64,000 nt of DNA, taken from Gossypium raimondii (taxonomy: Eukaryota > Streptophyta > Magnoliopsida > Malvales > Malvaceae). Shown one piece after another: positions 10,506 through 23,374 of the stretch (positions are counted from its first letter, which is position 1; the number at the start of each line of letters is the position of its first letter). The notes beneath the pieces are model-generated. The model did not search any database and was not told where the DNA came from. It was given only the letters and a program-made list of their open reading frames with translations. The position numbers and the translations under genes are program-made. The stretch covers positions 59,959,371 to 60,023,370 of the forward strand of contig NC_068567.1 of NCBI RefSeq assembly GCF_025698545.1. Direction: 5' to 3'.

Positions 10506-11613
10506 CACCCCTACTTTCAAAAAAAAAAATCTTCAAATAACCCTTCCGAGATCCCATATATAATTAAACTATAATATTATGTATAACATAAAACATATCA
10601 ACGTACGTTATATAAAATAAACAGTCTTAAAATATCTAATTTTATAAAAATATTTTTATACACCATTATAATAAGTAAACGAATGACTCAGAAGTCAACC
10701 TTAGCTCTGAATAGTTGACAAACAAAAAATAAAAATCTTAGCTCATAGTAATTCAAATGTGTGGGCCTTGCCATTTATATTTTTGTCTTTTGGAAAATTC
10801 AACTCCACAATTTGACCTTCCCATTCAAGTTAAACCGGTGGTTAAACTTGTCTTGTTTTTTGTTTCTTCGTTTAATTATTCTTTATCTACGTCAGTTTAT
10901 AGCAGAAAAAGTAATCAATTTACTAATTTTTTAAGTAAAAAAGATAAAATATAGTCTAACTCATAATATCAAAGTCTCAAGTATTCTTTTGATTTTGAGA
11001 AAAAGACAAACAATTATGTCTACCACATTTTCACATGTTTATACTCACTCGTGCTCATAAGTCGTGACATGGTAATCGGTATCGTATTAGTATCAATTGT
11101 ATTAGTTGAAACATATTATTTTAGTTCTCAACTAATATCAAGTAATTTAAGTTATGTTTTTATTTAAAAATATTCTTTTTACTATTTCGGTGTGTTTCGA
11201 CCAATATTAATTTGTATCAGTAATATACGACTCGCACCGATTGATACAAAATTTTAATATTTTAAATTTAATTTTTATTTTAATATTAAAATTTTAGAAA
11301 ATTGCATTTTAATTTAAAATATAATTATTAAATTAAGTTATTAGACCTAATTAGTAGTTTTTTAAAATTATATTTACATATAAATATATGTAATTGAGAT
11401 ATATTTACACATCTATAAAATATAATATATTAAGAAACTAAATATGCGTACATATCAATAAATTCGAAATAGTACTTCAATATTCTATGGTATTTGTATA
11501 TACCGGTGTAAAAAAAAAAACGATACGTCCATTGATACAATGTTGATTACTTTAACTTGTAACTCAAGCTGTCAAGCATGAGTCATGCTAGCTACGACCA
11601 TTCTTATTGGAGC

Positions 11614-11844
11614 TAGAGGTGTCTATGAATTAGGTCAAGCCGGGATAAGGCTTGATCCTAAATTTTTTCCAAAATTAGGCCTATTTTCAACTTGACCCAA
11701 CCTGCCCAAAAAACGCTTTTGTTATTTAAATTTTTAATATAACATTAAAAATATTTTTAATTGAGATTTTATTTTATAATTTGTTTTTATTATTTAAATT
11801 GAATTCAAACCGGGCCAAACTGACACAGCCCATAGACAGATCTA
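11614..11844. mobile_element. Diverged hAT-type MITE
   Basis: The left end TAGAGGTGTCTATGAATT and the right end, read on the other strand as TAGATCTGTCTATGGG, match the family at 18.6 and 57.1 kb. The interior has GGCCTATTTTCAACTTGACCC and GAATTCAAACCGGGCC, as expected for it. Flanking octamers ATTGGAGC and AATGGCAC agree at only five of eight positions, so this is an old copy. Confidence 0.55.
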
Positions 11845-12419
11845 AATGGCACCGTCTCAAGACCTTATTTACCAGCACTCAAAGTCAACTTAAATTTGGA
11901 ACAAATGGGCTTAAGAAATTGGCTCGGACTGCAAAGTAGCCCATCATATTATGTCTATGAGCCCTAATCTCCTGTTGGGCTCCACTTGTGAAGTGGGTCT
12001 TTTAAGCTTCTAGGTTCAGTTATCACTCATCTCTTCGGCTCCATCAAAGTTTACTTTCTTTCTTTCTTTTTTTTTTTCTTAAATGATAAAATTCTTTTCA
12101 CCCCACGTAACCATCTTAGTATTATATGTCCAACTTGATATTAAAAACAGTACGCAATTTGGACTGAATAAAAGAATACAAATTAGGTATCAAAAGAAAA
12201 AAATATAAATTAGAAGGAAAAATGTAAAAAAAGTAAAATATATGTTTTCAATTTAATAAATAATAAGAATAATGTCGATCAAGTCACGGTGAATCAATGA
12301 TAATTTTTTTGTTGATTTAAGTTCTAGTTCACGGAATTTTAACAATTCGATACTCTTATAAAAAAATAAAAATAAAATTGTTATAAATATTTTATTATTA
12401 AATGAATGTAATATAAATT

Positions 12420-12835
12420 TTTTTTTGAATGAACGGTCGGTTTTGATTAAAACGGGCTTGAAAGTCCAAAACAAATACACAACAAAAGCAAATAGAAAGA
12501 GAAGTTCAAACAGTAAAGAAACAAGCAAACCACGGTGCAAATCTAGAAGCTTCGTCCAAACCCTTTAGTGACTAGCAAAACTTAAAACGACCAAAAATCA
12601 TTCTGAGATCTGGCAATCAGAGATTTAGTTTTAGGGTAACAGGAGTTCTAGACCCAAAACCGCGAATAGTAGAGGAGGGCAACTACGGTGGACGGTTGAA
12701 ACAACGGTCCAAATCTGCCATTTCCAGAGCTTGAAACAGAGCATCTTCAACCCAGAAAAAGTCTTTGGATCTTTTCATCCCTTCGCCCACCATCTCATGC
12801 GCCGCTGCATTCCCTTCTCTCGCAATGAACTCAAA
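12420..12835 (-). mobile_element. LINE 3' remnant with RNase H-like end
   Basis: On the minus strand a frame reads EFIAREGNAAAHEMV, the RNase H 'VPREGNxxAHxLA'-like motif of plant LINEs, then KRSKDFFWVEDALFQALE and a stop near 12687. Non-coding sequence follows, ending in a short A run (the T run on + at about 12419-12427), consistent with a LINE poly(A) tail. Only the last few hundred bases remain: a 5'-truncated insertion, as is usual for LINEs. Target duplications were not found. Confidence 0.5.
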
Positions 12836-13595
12836 ACAACATGCATTAGGACTCTAATATTCATTAGAAGTAGAGTTTTATATTATTTATATTCTTATTT
12901 CTATAAATATACACTTTAGAAAAACATGGTAGATATCCTATTTATGAATAAAAATGCGTTCTCTTTAGATATTTAAATATTTTGATTTTTAAATTATTAT
13001 AATTTGATTAAAATTACGAAAGTGTTATTAACCTACTAGTGTTGATTAAAAGGAAATTTAATAGGATCTAACTGAGTCTTATTAACCTACTATCGTTTAA
13101 TGATTGTATTTTATCTTTTAAATCAAAATTATAAATATTTTGATTAGAGTGCCGTGATATTTTATAACATATATATGGTATCAAATTTTGGTACAGTGTA
13201 TATCAAATAACTTTCAAGCATCGTATGATTTTACTATTAATTTGTAAATGTTATTATGAAAGTAGAATTATTTTAGCATGCTCGAGATAATAACTAGGGT
13301 GATGATGATGTTAAGATTCTTCAAGTATATTTCACAATAATTTATCTTATTATAACATATTTATTATAATTGTAGACTAATCATGACAAAATCATGAACT
13401 TATTTTGAAATGAAATACATGTATGTTTGCAACTATTATAATGGAAAAAAATATGTTAGTACTTGCATTATGTCAACTTTTTATATTGAGATGTGAGCTT
13501 TATGCCTTTATCTATATAAATGTTTAATTGTGAAATATCCACTTTGGATTATTTTAATGGTTTAAATTAGGCATAATTTTATTAGCCTAATGATT

Positions 13596-14012
13596 TAAAC
13601 AGGCATAATGACTTATTTAACCCTCTAACTTTACAAAAAGTTATTTTGGCCCACCATTTATTTATTTTTATTTTTTAGCCCTTAAACTTGCGTTTTTGTG
13701 AAATCACTTAAAATGAATGAAAAATTAATGTTTTTAACTTTGTCGATGTTGCATACACGTAAATGACACGTCAACGTTTAATTAATTTTAAAATTTTAAA
13801 ATGAAAAAATCATTTAAAAATAAAATCATTAATATTATTATAAAAATTATAAAAATATTTAATATTTAATATTTTTTAATTTTAAAAATTAGGTGTGTCA
13901 TTCACGTGACAATTCATAAGTTAACAATCGTTAACTTTTCTATTCATTTTAAAGGTTAAAATAATGTTTTCTTTTTAAGTTTAATGGCCAAATAGATCAT
14001 TATACCTTTAAA
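13596..14012. mobile_element. MITE-like inverted-repeat element
   Basis: Left part ATAATGACTTATTTAACC..AAACTT and right part, read on the other strand as ATAATGATCTATTTGGCCATTAAACTT, are imperfect inverted repeats. Inner parts also pair (TTAAAATGAATGAAAAATTAA with AAAATGAATAGAAAAGTTAA). The interior has ACACGTAAATGACACGTCAACG and GTGTGTCATTCACGTGACAA. No coding capacity and no certain target duplication. Confidence 0.4.
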
Positions 14013-15159
14013 ATACTTTTAGAATTACAGTTTTAATAACATTTTCATTTAATAGGTAAAAATAAATAAAATTATCATTATTACTATAATCCCTACATTT
14101 TAAAAAAATTACTTTCCAAAAACATTTTATAAAACATTAAATATCAATTTGGGTAATAAAAGTAAAACCCTTTGACTTTTAAAACCCTTTGACTTTTAAA
14201 AGGTAGCAGTCAAGTACTAACACATATTTGAAGATTTAAAGTTAACTTGAAGTTTCTAGAAATCCATCACCATTATTTAAATGGATAAATTTTAAAATTA
14301 GATACAAATTTTAATTTAATATAAAATTAGATATAAACTTAATTTGAAATTCATGCATATTTAAAATTTTAATTTTAATTTAATTATATACATTTTAAAA
14401 AAATACATTGATTTATTTTTATATTAGATATATAAATATAAAATAATGTTATAATTATTTATAAAAATTAAATTAAATAAAAAATTTACATATAAAGTTA
14501 CATAAAATAAAAATTGATATATATAATTACAAAACTCGTAGTTGATGTATAATTTGAGATTTTTCTTCAATCTAATAATAATATTCTTATCTTGTTGTTA
14601 TTCCCGGCTGTTTTGCTTATCCAAGATATTCGTAATTTGAATTATTCAATATTTGTGTCCATATTGTCATGTTTGGTTGGTTAATTTACTTTTGAAGAAA
14701 GCCAAACAGGAGACTCTTGGGATCTTTGATCTTGCCTTTGCTGGATAGATTTCAACAGGCTTTGCTTATTCTGATCTGGGTTTTCTTGTTTAGGCCAAGA
14801 TTCCTTTTTTATTTATTTTTATTGAGGTAAGTAATTAATCTTTGGGAGTCCCTGGCTATTCTTGATACTTATTTGGGTTTGTTTCAAGTTTTGGGGAATA
14901 ATTCTGATCTGGGTTTCTATCTTTTGGATCTCTAGAGTTGGTTCTACTTTCATTTGAAGCCATTTCATTTTCAAATCTCTTCTATCACCCTGTTTCATTG
15001 TCTATAGTTGAACTTGGATTGATAAAAAATATGGGATTTTGCTGTTGAAACTTTACATTTTACCTCCAAGACTCAGCTTTCCTCTGAACAATCTAAAACC
15101 CCAGTGGATTCAATAGAATAGTAGAAGAATCTTGATTGGTCAAATATAGTTAAAAAGCC

Positions 15160-17451
15160 ATGGATTTAGCTCAGGAAGAACCAGCTGGGGATGGGGAAAT
15201 GGAGGAATTGGTTAGGGTGTCAACTGCTAATATTCCTAACGGGGAAAATCATCTCCAGAGAACACATTTTCCTGGTATGGTGAGAAAGAAAGCTTATATT
15301 TTTGATGGTCTTGGAAATTATTATAACAAAGAGTGGGATCTTGCTGAAGGTAGTGGCCAAGAGTTTTGTTGGTACCATGTAGAACTTCCAAAAGGGAAAC
15401 AAAAGCTATCTCAATCTGCACAATACCTTATAGATGTTCTTTGTCCACCACTCAAGCTACAGGACATTCTCTCCCTTGTTAGTAATGGACCATTTTGTGG
15501 GCATGTTGATGGAGCGCTCGTCTTTCGGGTTAATTCACCTGGTCCTCCCTCTAGTAACTTTACATTTAGGTTAGCTGCAAGGGTTACTGAGAATTCAGTG
15601 ATTACCATTTCGTTGGGACGTGTTCCTAGATTAGGTTTCTCACCTGTTGGACAATCTCTTCTCTCAGAGATTCCCAGTATTGAAAGTCCATCTTATCATA
15701 GAGGAGAGAGGAATGAAGGGAGTGGGATTGTTATTAGAGAACATGTTCTCGAGTTCTTATTGACTATGAATCACTCCGAGGAAGCTGATAATCCTGTTCC
15801 AAAGTCTGTCTCGAACCTTGTTGTTCACATCATCGATACGCACATGGATCACCTACAAGATGTTGTTACTAAACTTGAGATGGAGCTGGATTCTGTGGAG
15901 CTTGAACTGGATAGAGGTAAATTTCATCCAAGACAATTTTATGTTAATTTGGTTTATAGCTTTTTTAGTGCTATGGAATGAAATAGTTTTGGATTCCATA
16001 TATGAAATTCATATAACTGGTTTAAAGATGTTCATTAACACTAAATGAGCTTGTGAATATTTGAACTGAAAATGCAAGTGGCCTTGCTTTCATGAACTTT
16101 TAGGCCATTATACTGTTCGAATACTTAGGATCAATACCGTTTATGTACATTTTCCTTCAAACCACCCGTCCAAGTTCTTGTAACCTCTTTGTCTCTTTGG
16201 GTAAAAATTACAACATCCAAAGCATTTAGTGTAATTGCATTCGTGAGGATTCTTTTCCAATTACTGCACACTTTTTTTTTTTTTTTAAAGTTGTATGTTT
16301 TATTCTGGCAATGAAGTTTCTGTAGATGAAGTTTTAATTATTCTGCTTTAACCTCAGGTGGATTTGCTTTAAAGAAAGAGATGCTAGATGATAGACGGTT
16401 CCCCAAAATGCATCTAAATTTGCAACGTCTCCTGCAGGTAATTTCTCTTTCCAACTTCGCTTTTAAATGGCCAAGAGAGCGGAAAACAAGCAAGTTGCCT
16501 GATGGATGGTTAATTCTTACCTTAGACATTTCCTTTGAGGAATTATTTTAACTCAAAACCTCTATTGAAGAGCAATATAAAAACCAGAAAGGAACCAGGA
16601 CGTTGTTAGGCTGGACTCAATGAGGTCCCTTTAGCATGTCGTAGCTATTAGAGTCTAGAGATTTCACATTTTAAGGTTACTAAAAATCTGGTGATAGCTT
16701 GTGTTTGTACTGTATTTTTGCTGATTCATCCATGGGGATGTGATTTGGTTGAAACTCCAACTTATTTTAAAATTACGAGAATTAAACCCTCTTTGCTTTT
16801 ATGTATTCTCTGAAATGCAGGTGATTGCCCATGGGGAGCAAGTATTTCCTCGAGTGAAGGAAAAATGTTCTTCTAAACATTGGTTTGCAAGTGAAGACAT
16901 CGGCTCCCTCGAAGAGCTTATTGGACGCTTGAGGAGGCTGAAAGAGAATGTAGGCTTTCTAGCAAATCGTGTCACTGCAATTCAGGCCGGTTTGGATAGC
17001 TGGCAGTCTGAGCAAATTAACAGAAAACTCTATTATCTCTCTTTCCTCTCTATAATATTCCTTCCTTTATCCGTCATCACTGGAGGTACCACTTCGATAC
17101 TTGTTTACCAATACCTCATTATATAAGCTCTTATTTATTGATGTATCTTAGGTAAGCATCATGGAACACTTTGCTTTTTTGTTTATTTCAGTGTTTGGAA
17201 TGAACGTCGGGGGAGTTCCATGGACTGTGCAAAAGGATCCTGCACTAAAAGATGGTTTCCAAAATGTCATGGGTCTTTGCCTTGCGATGTTGCTTCTGGT
17301 GTTGCTATGCTTCATTTTCCCTGCCCTTTATTCCCGATTGACTGCCTGGCTTCGGAGGAGGTCTTTGAAAAGAACTTGGTCATATAACCGGAGATCATTC
17401 CTCAAGAGAACCATCGGACTTCAAGAAAGAGGCGGTTACCTCAGGATTTGA
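15160..17451 (+). CDS. CorA-family magnesium transporter, four coding exons
   Basis: The gene encodes a plant CorA-like Mg2+ transporter of 453 residues, likely a pentameric membrane channel. Exons are 15160-15916, 16358-16437, 16821-17085 and 17192-17451; splice sites are GT-AG, phases agree, and the total is 454 codons with the TGA at 17449-17451. Residues 1-360 form the soluble part, with a basic and aromatic block (KKAYIFDGLGNYYNKEWDL) and a helical section (DHLQDVVTKLEMELDSVELELDRG). Two membrane helices follow (about 347-367 and 388-410), with the family's GMN signature in VFGMNVGGVPW at about residues 368-378. The C-terminus is basic (RRRSLKRTWSYNRR). The start is the first ATG of the frame. 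An upstream donor at 14827 suggests a 5' UTR intron. No sign of damage. Confidence 0.92.
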
Positions 17452-18624
17452 CAGAGTTAAAAGAAATTTGTTTCCCGGGTATTTCTGTTTGCTGCTTCAT
17501 CGATCACATATGCGAAACTGTACTGTTGGATGCACAAATATTGTTTTCAATAGCATCATTTTGGCTGTTTTAAAAATAGGAATACTATGTTTATCACATC
17601 CTCCTATTTAGGCTAGTTGTGACGAAGGCGCTTTGTTAGAGGTGAGTCCTATTCTTTCGTCTGTTTTGTTGTATGTTGTATCATTTTTCCTTTTAAAGGT
17701 TCAACTGTGCAGGTGGTTCCATTAAAGTTTGACAGTAGAAACACAAATATTGTGAGTTTTTATTGCAATCTCGGTTTCAAGGTAATTGCAACTCACCGAT
17801 TCTAACCTGTTTGAGTTCTTGTTTATAGATTTGTTGGTTTTTCGATTATGCTGTTGTTCGCTTTCGAGTCTCAGCTTTAGCTTTTAGTGAGGAATCAGGA
17901 AAAGTCGAGTTTATTATGCTCTGGAAACAGGAACTTGTCTGAATTTTTTAATGTACTACTAGAAACTGCTTAGTGGAAATGTTGAAAATGAGGTGAAATC
18001 ATGGTCGAATTTACAAGGTTTTGCAGGCTTTAGGTTCGAGTCTCATCGGTGATTTACAATCCAATGTAAGTTCTCACTAAGACCTACGGCATGCTCCCTA
18101 AAAAGGGATAACTTTCTGTCACGTAAACATTTCATTTTAGAAATATGTGGCAGATTTTAGTACCAACTTTTGAAGTGAGAAAAATCTCCTGAAGTGTTGC
18201 TTGGTATGCATCAAATATGGAGTATTCCAGTAATGTTTTGAGGGCTTAATAAGCAATTACCACATTTACTGTGCAATTTTCCTTTAAAGAAATGTCAGTT
18301 AAATTTTTTTTTTCACCATGTTGTAGCTTCATCCATAATTTTCAGTGTCTTAAAGAAAAATCAGCCATTGTTGAGAACGTTTAACAAAAGGAAAAGCATC
18401 CAATCCCAATAAATTTTCTCGTCACCTTTCTCCTTTTTGGGAAAATAATATCTGTATATCAAACTTGAAATATTGTGGACAAAGTCACGAGGTTTATGGT
18501 GTGTCATAAGAATGTCATGAGGTTTTAAAAATGGTTACATCTTTTTTTAGGCTTTAATTTGATAACCTTTTTTTACAATAGAGTTCGTATATATATATTT
18601 TTATTTTGAATTTAACAATAGTAC

Positions 18625-19009
18625 TAGAGGTGTTCATGGGCCGGGTCTATAAAAATTTCGGCTGCGTCTTAGGCCTGGGCCCGGCTCAAAATATGAACTT
18701 GAAATTTTATCTAGGCTCGGCTTGGGAAAAATTTTCAAGCCTGGGCCATTTTTTTAATAAACATCAAAAATTTATTTTAAAAATAAAAAGTATTTTAAAA
18801 TTAAAAAAATAAAAAATAAATATTTTAATTATATTCGGGCCGGGCCGGGCTCAGGCTAAAAAAGTTGTGCCTGAGGCTCGGCCCATTTTCTAAACGGGCC
18901 TTTTTTTTGCCCAAACCCATATTTCGGGCCTATATTTTTACCTGAACCCTCCCATGTTTTAGGCGGGCCATCGGGTAGGGTCGGGTCGCCCGACCCATGA
19001 ACGCCTCTA
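18625..19009. mobile_element. hAT-type MITE, complete, with 8-bp target duplication
   Basis: 385 bp bounded by TAGAGGTGTTCATGGGCCGG and its mirror CCCGACCCATGAACGCCTCTA. The octamer AATAGTAC stands on both sides (18617-18624 and 19010-19017). The subterminal parts are rich in GGGCCGGGC/GGCCCG words, the middle is AT-rich, and there is no coding frame. The 8-bp duplication and TAGAG-type ends are those of the hAT superfamily; the transposase must come from elsewhere. Confidence 0.88.
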
Positions 19010-19362
19010 AATAGTACTCATATTCAAACCTAATTTTTTTTAATTCAAGTTAAACTTTGAATTTGACAATTACTCATATGTTGGGGGTAGAATTTTTTTT
19101 CTTAGTCTTTGAAAACCTTAAAACTCAAGCCTCGATGGGAACAGCTGTCAGTTTAGGCCCCAATATGAGAACAATTGTCAAATTTAAAGACTAACTTGAC
19201 AAAAAAAATTCAAACCCCAATATGAGAACATTTGCCTAGTTTAGGCTCTAATGTGGGAACATAACTTAGACAAGAAAAAAAATTTAAACCCTAATGTGAA
19301 TTAAGTGTCAAGTTCAAACCTCAAATAATGATTTAACGTGTTTAAAAAAAATGAATCTCACA

Positions 19363-19618
19363 TGGGTACTAATTTTTAACTTAACTGTCTTATAAACATG
19401 ACCGAAGTTTATTAATCATAAATGAAAATACAAATATGTATTTGAATTTAGGAATTTAAATAATTATAAAATGATATTTTAGATAGAATATGGGTACTAA
19501 TTTTTAACTTAACTGTCTTATAAGCATGACCAGAGTTTATTAATCATAAATGAAACTGCAAACATGTATTTGAATTTAGGAATTTAAATAATTATAAAAT
19601 GATATTTTAAATAGAATT
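19363..19618. repeat. 128-bp tandem duplication
   Basis: Two adjacent copies, 19363-19490 and 19491-19618, begin TGGGTACTAATTTTTAACTT and contain GTTTATTAATCATAAATGAAA and GAATTTAGGAATTTAAAT. They differ at only a few bases, so the duplication is fairly young compared with its surroundings. No function is apparent. Confidence 0.85.
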
Positions 19619-20562
19619 TTGTTACTTGAAAAAAGAATGTTACTGAAAATTTTAAGAAATTAATATATAAAACTAGATATTCATCAAATATATGTAAAAA
19701 CTATTCATAAAAAGTATTAATTTTGCATTAATACAATTGTTATTGTTTTACACTAATATATTAAGTTTATAACCCAACATATACTCATTGCTTGGGATAT
19801 TTTTCAAATTCATACCAATTTAGTAATAATAATCATAAAGAAAAAATACATAAAAAATGGAATTGTTCTTATAAAATTTATATAACTTATGAGATCAATA
19901 TTGATATAATGTGTAATTTGATCGAAATAATTATACATATAAAATTTTGATTATTGTGCAAATGAATGCATAAGATTTTAATTTTCATTAAATTTTATAC
20001 ATTTAAAGAAAGCTTCAATTGCATAAAAGACTCTTAAAGAATTAAAAATAATAATTAAACTATTCTCAACTTTTGCACCTAATTGAGCTTTGAATTTACT
20101 GAATTGATCAAATTGACCCTGACATTAATTGCTAATTTCTAACGGGATTACTGATGTATCTGTTGAGTTAGCCATTGAATGACGATCCACGCCAATAGCG
20201 ATTATTGATATGACACTGCCACAACATCAAAAATAAAAATTTTAAAAAAATTTATAAAAACTCAAGTTTAAAATGAACAAATGACAACCAATTTTCTAAA
20301 TTATTTTAAAATTATAAAAATATAAAAATATAATTTTATGTTTTGTCAATGCTTGAGATGGTGGCGAATCAGTCTATTTTGACCAACGAACTTCGTGACA
20401 TCGTGGCTGACTACGCAATATGAGCAAACAAAAGGGATACTTTTGGATTGTTAGTTAGAAAGGTTTTTCCTTTATCGTATGTCCTGCTTCTGTTTTGTTG
20501 GGAAGGTTCATTTTGATACATTGTTATCTATTGCAGACATTTTTCAGAAGTTGGGTTCTTTT

Positions 20563-23090
20563 AATGGGCAGCAAGAAGAGAATCAGAGTGAAACTGATGG
20601 AGGGTCAAACTGATTTAGCTACAAACAATACAGTTTTGGTTCCTTCCAATAAGAAAATTACGATGGATAACAATAAAGAAGGAGAGATGGGAAATGGGGT
20701 TATGGAAATAATAAAGAAGAGAAAACAAATAGACATGGAGAAGCAACCAAAACAAATGAATATCAGTGGTTTGCCTGAGTTCCATGTCAGTGTTTTTAAA
20801 GACTTGGCATCGAAAGATTCTTCTGTGAGAGATGCAGCACTGGAAAAGATAGTGACAGAGTTGCAAGAAGTACAGAAGGAATATGATAGGCTCAATGATA
20901 AGGATAATTTGGTTGATGATGATGGTGGTTTGAAACTAGATGCTCAAATGGATGATGGCTTGGATAACTGTGCATCATCCTTGAGATATGCTGTGCATCA
21001 TCAAGAGAGGTTTGATATTGCTATCTTTATTCTTTGAATCCATGCTTTACACTTGTATGAAAACTTAGCCTGAAAATTCTTTCTGTAGGATGCTTAGACA
21101 GGGTTTGGATACATGTTTTGCCACTGGTTTTGCAGTATGTTAGACAGGGTTTTGCATTGGGTTTGACTGCTTTGGTGGCTAAAATTCCTATCATTAAAGT
21201 GGATTCCTTGTTAAAACTTATAGTTAATTTATTGGAAGTCTCATCATCGATGAAGGATCAGGTAGGAATGATTCCCCCTTTATATATTGGTTCTCATCTC
21301 CTCACATAATGCTCAACAACTAGCTTCTTATACTGCAGGATGTAAGGGATTGCCTCCTGGGTTGGTTATCCGCTTACGGTGCACTTACTCAATCCGGGAG
21401 ACTCGCTAAAGAGTGGCTTTCTGATGAAGATACTCTGCACATCAAGGAATTTATGAGTGCTATTATCTTCCTTTCTGGGAAAAAAATATATTTGTAAGAG
21501 CCTGCAGTTTCAGTCATTTTAGAAATTGTTGATGAGGTAGTCTCTGATCAAATATATCATTGTGTTTAACATGATAAGTAGATGTTTGAGTCTTTATATA
21601 ACACTTTTGCTGAAGCATTGTTCGATCATATTCTTGAAGCTCCAGGAATAACTCAATGGTTTCAAGATGCCATTCAAGTCGGAAATCCGGGTGCTTTGTT
21701 TTTAGCTTTGGAAATTCATGAAAAAATGTCCATTGACAGCACTTCGTTCGGCGAGCTTTAGCTGAATTCATTCTGCCGGAGCAAACTTTTTTCTGCTGGT
21801 TACCTGTCCTCTATCGGTAATTGCTTGAAGGGAAACAACATATTGTCAACCCCGGATTCATAGTTGGTGGCCTTTTCCTGGTAAATGTTCTCCTACCTGA
21901 TACCGCTTTACATACTGAAGATGCTGTATTAGTTTCTTGTTCCTTAAGAAAACGCAAAAGGGATCGGAAGTCTAAAGAAATTGCGAAAAGCGTCCAATGT
22001 TTCTGTGAGATTGTTATTGAAGAATCTCTTCTGCAATTATCTCATGATAGTAAACACTTAGCATTTGATATTCTGCTTCTTCTCCTGCCAAGGTTGCCTT
22101 CATCGTTTATACAGATTGTTTTGTCCTACAAAGTTATCAAATGCTTGATAGACATACTTTCCACAAAAGATTCCTGGTTATATAAAGATGGACGGAATTT
22201 TCTTAAAGAATTATTAGTTTGGGTTCGGAATGATGATATCCGAAGAGCAGCTGTTATTGTTGCCTTTCAGAAGCACAACAATGGGAAATTTGATTGCATT
22301 ACAAAGACGAAAACAGTAAGAGATTTGATGGCAGAGTTCAAAACAGAATCCGGTTGCTTCCTGATTGTTGAGAACTTGATTAACTTGTTTTTAAATGATC
22401 ATGCTTCTAATGAACCTACAGATCAAAGTCAAACAACTGGTGAGATTGTTGAGAACTTGAATAACTGATTGTGGATGATGCTGATTTTTTGAAGGGATGG
22501 ATCATAGAATCTATTCCTAGTATTTTGAAACGTTTAAAATTGGACCCCGAAGCGAAATTCCGAGTGCAAAAGGAAATATTGAAGTTCCTTGATGTTCAAG
22601 GTCTATTCTCTGCATTTCTTGGATATTGAAGATCATTGAGGTGAGAAACTACTCGGATGCTGAATTGAAGAGAGTTTTTGATCTCTTAAAAGCTATGTTA
22701 GTGGTGTATTTTGACAATAAAAAGTCTCCAATAAAATCTGGTTTTTTGAAAGAAATATTCAGAAGACATCCCAGGATTTTCCGTCGACTCTTAGGCTCAC
22801 TATAGAAGAAATGCGGCTGTGCAAAATCCGACTTCTACGTGTCGAGGCACTTGATTTGGTGATCAAAGCATTGAAGTCACAGGCTCCATTGAAGAAAGTT
22901 AGTAAAAAAGATGCCGGAAAAGAAGTCGAGAAGAATCCAAGTTGATACATTTTGTGGTAAAATTTTCCAGATGGCATCAACATTAGACCTAACCAAGGCT
23001 TTTTTGAGATGTTTGAGACCAGATGCTCATGCTGCTTGTGAACCTCAACTTGGTCCCCCTTTTTTTTAACTTGAAGAAGAAAAAGCTCGA
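20563..23090 (+). pseudogene. Decayed copy of a Pol5/MYBBP1A-type nucleolar protein gene
   Basis: The intact family (DNA polymerase V/Pol5, MYBBP1A-like) acts in the nucleolus in rRNA synthesis. Recognisable parts in order: MGSKKR with a basic N-terminus, SGLPEFHVSVFKDLASKDSS, RQGFALGLTALVAKIP (from 21134), DVRDCLLGWLSAYGALTQSGRL, LEAPGITQWFQDAIQVGNPGAL (from 21638), and a long frame at 21821-22468 (LAFDILLLLLPRLPSSFIQ, STKDSWLY). Then LDPEAKFRVQKEILKFLDVQGLF at about 22540 is joined directly to WILKIIEVRNYSDAELK, which lies several hundred codons further on in the family: a large internal deletion. The tail is KIFQMASTLDLTKAFLRCL. Several stops (one at about 21494 where CAA is expected) and frame changes break it. 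Intron-like gaps remain, so it arose by DNA duplication, not retroposition. Confidence 0.82.
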
Positions 23091-23374
23091 ATGAGAGGCA
23101 ACTACTAAACGTCAACACATATTTGTGGAGACAACCTTGAGAAGATAAGCCTGATTTCAGCTTTCTTTTCTTAATTGATTGCATAGGAGATTTTCTTTTA
23201 ACAGCCTGTTTTTTTATTCGGATTTTAAAAGTGATTTTATAAGCCATATTGAACCATGTCAAATCTAAAACCTTTTATTCAACGAGGTGATAGTTCCAAT
23301 AATTTCATTTAACTTTATTTTTTCCTTTTAGCTTAATTATTAAATTAGTCCTTTTTATAAATTTTATATGATAG

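Larger units (their letters stand above)
9857..15159. other. Intergenic, repeat-derived; ends in CorA-gene leader
   Basis: No intact gene is present. It contains a GGTTAA/TTAACC-rich MITE (about 10020-10505), a degenerate CGGTATCG/ATTGATACA repeat (about 11060-11550), a diverged hAT MITE (11614-11844), a LINE RNase H tail (about 12420-12835), and a MITE-like inverted repeat pair (about 13596-14012). From about 14690 the base composition changes: the stretch to 14826 ends in GAG|GTAAGTAAT, a strong donor, and probably is a 5' UTR exon of the downstream transporter gene, with the intron ending before 15160. Confidence 0.45.
17452..20562. other. Intergenic: CorA 3' UTR, a hAT MITE and a tandem duplication
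   Basis: The first few hundred bases are the probable 3' UTR of the transporter gene. A hAT MITE occupies 18625-19009. A 128-bp unit is duplicated in tandem at 19363-19618. Around 19080-19330 are three loose repeats of 'ATGGGAACA..TGTCAAGTTTAGGCCCCAATATGAGAACA'. The remainder is AT-rich with nothing recognisable. Confidence 0.45.
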
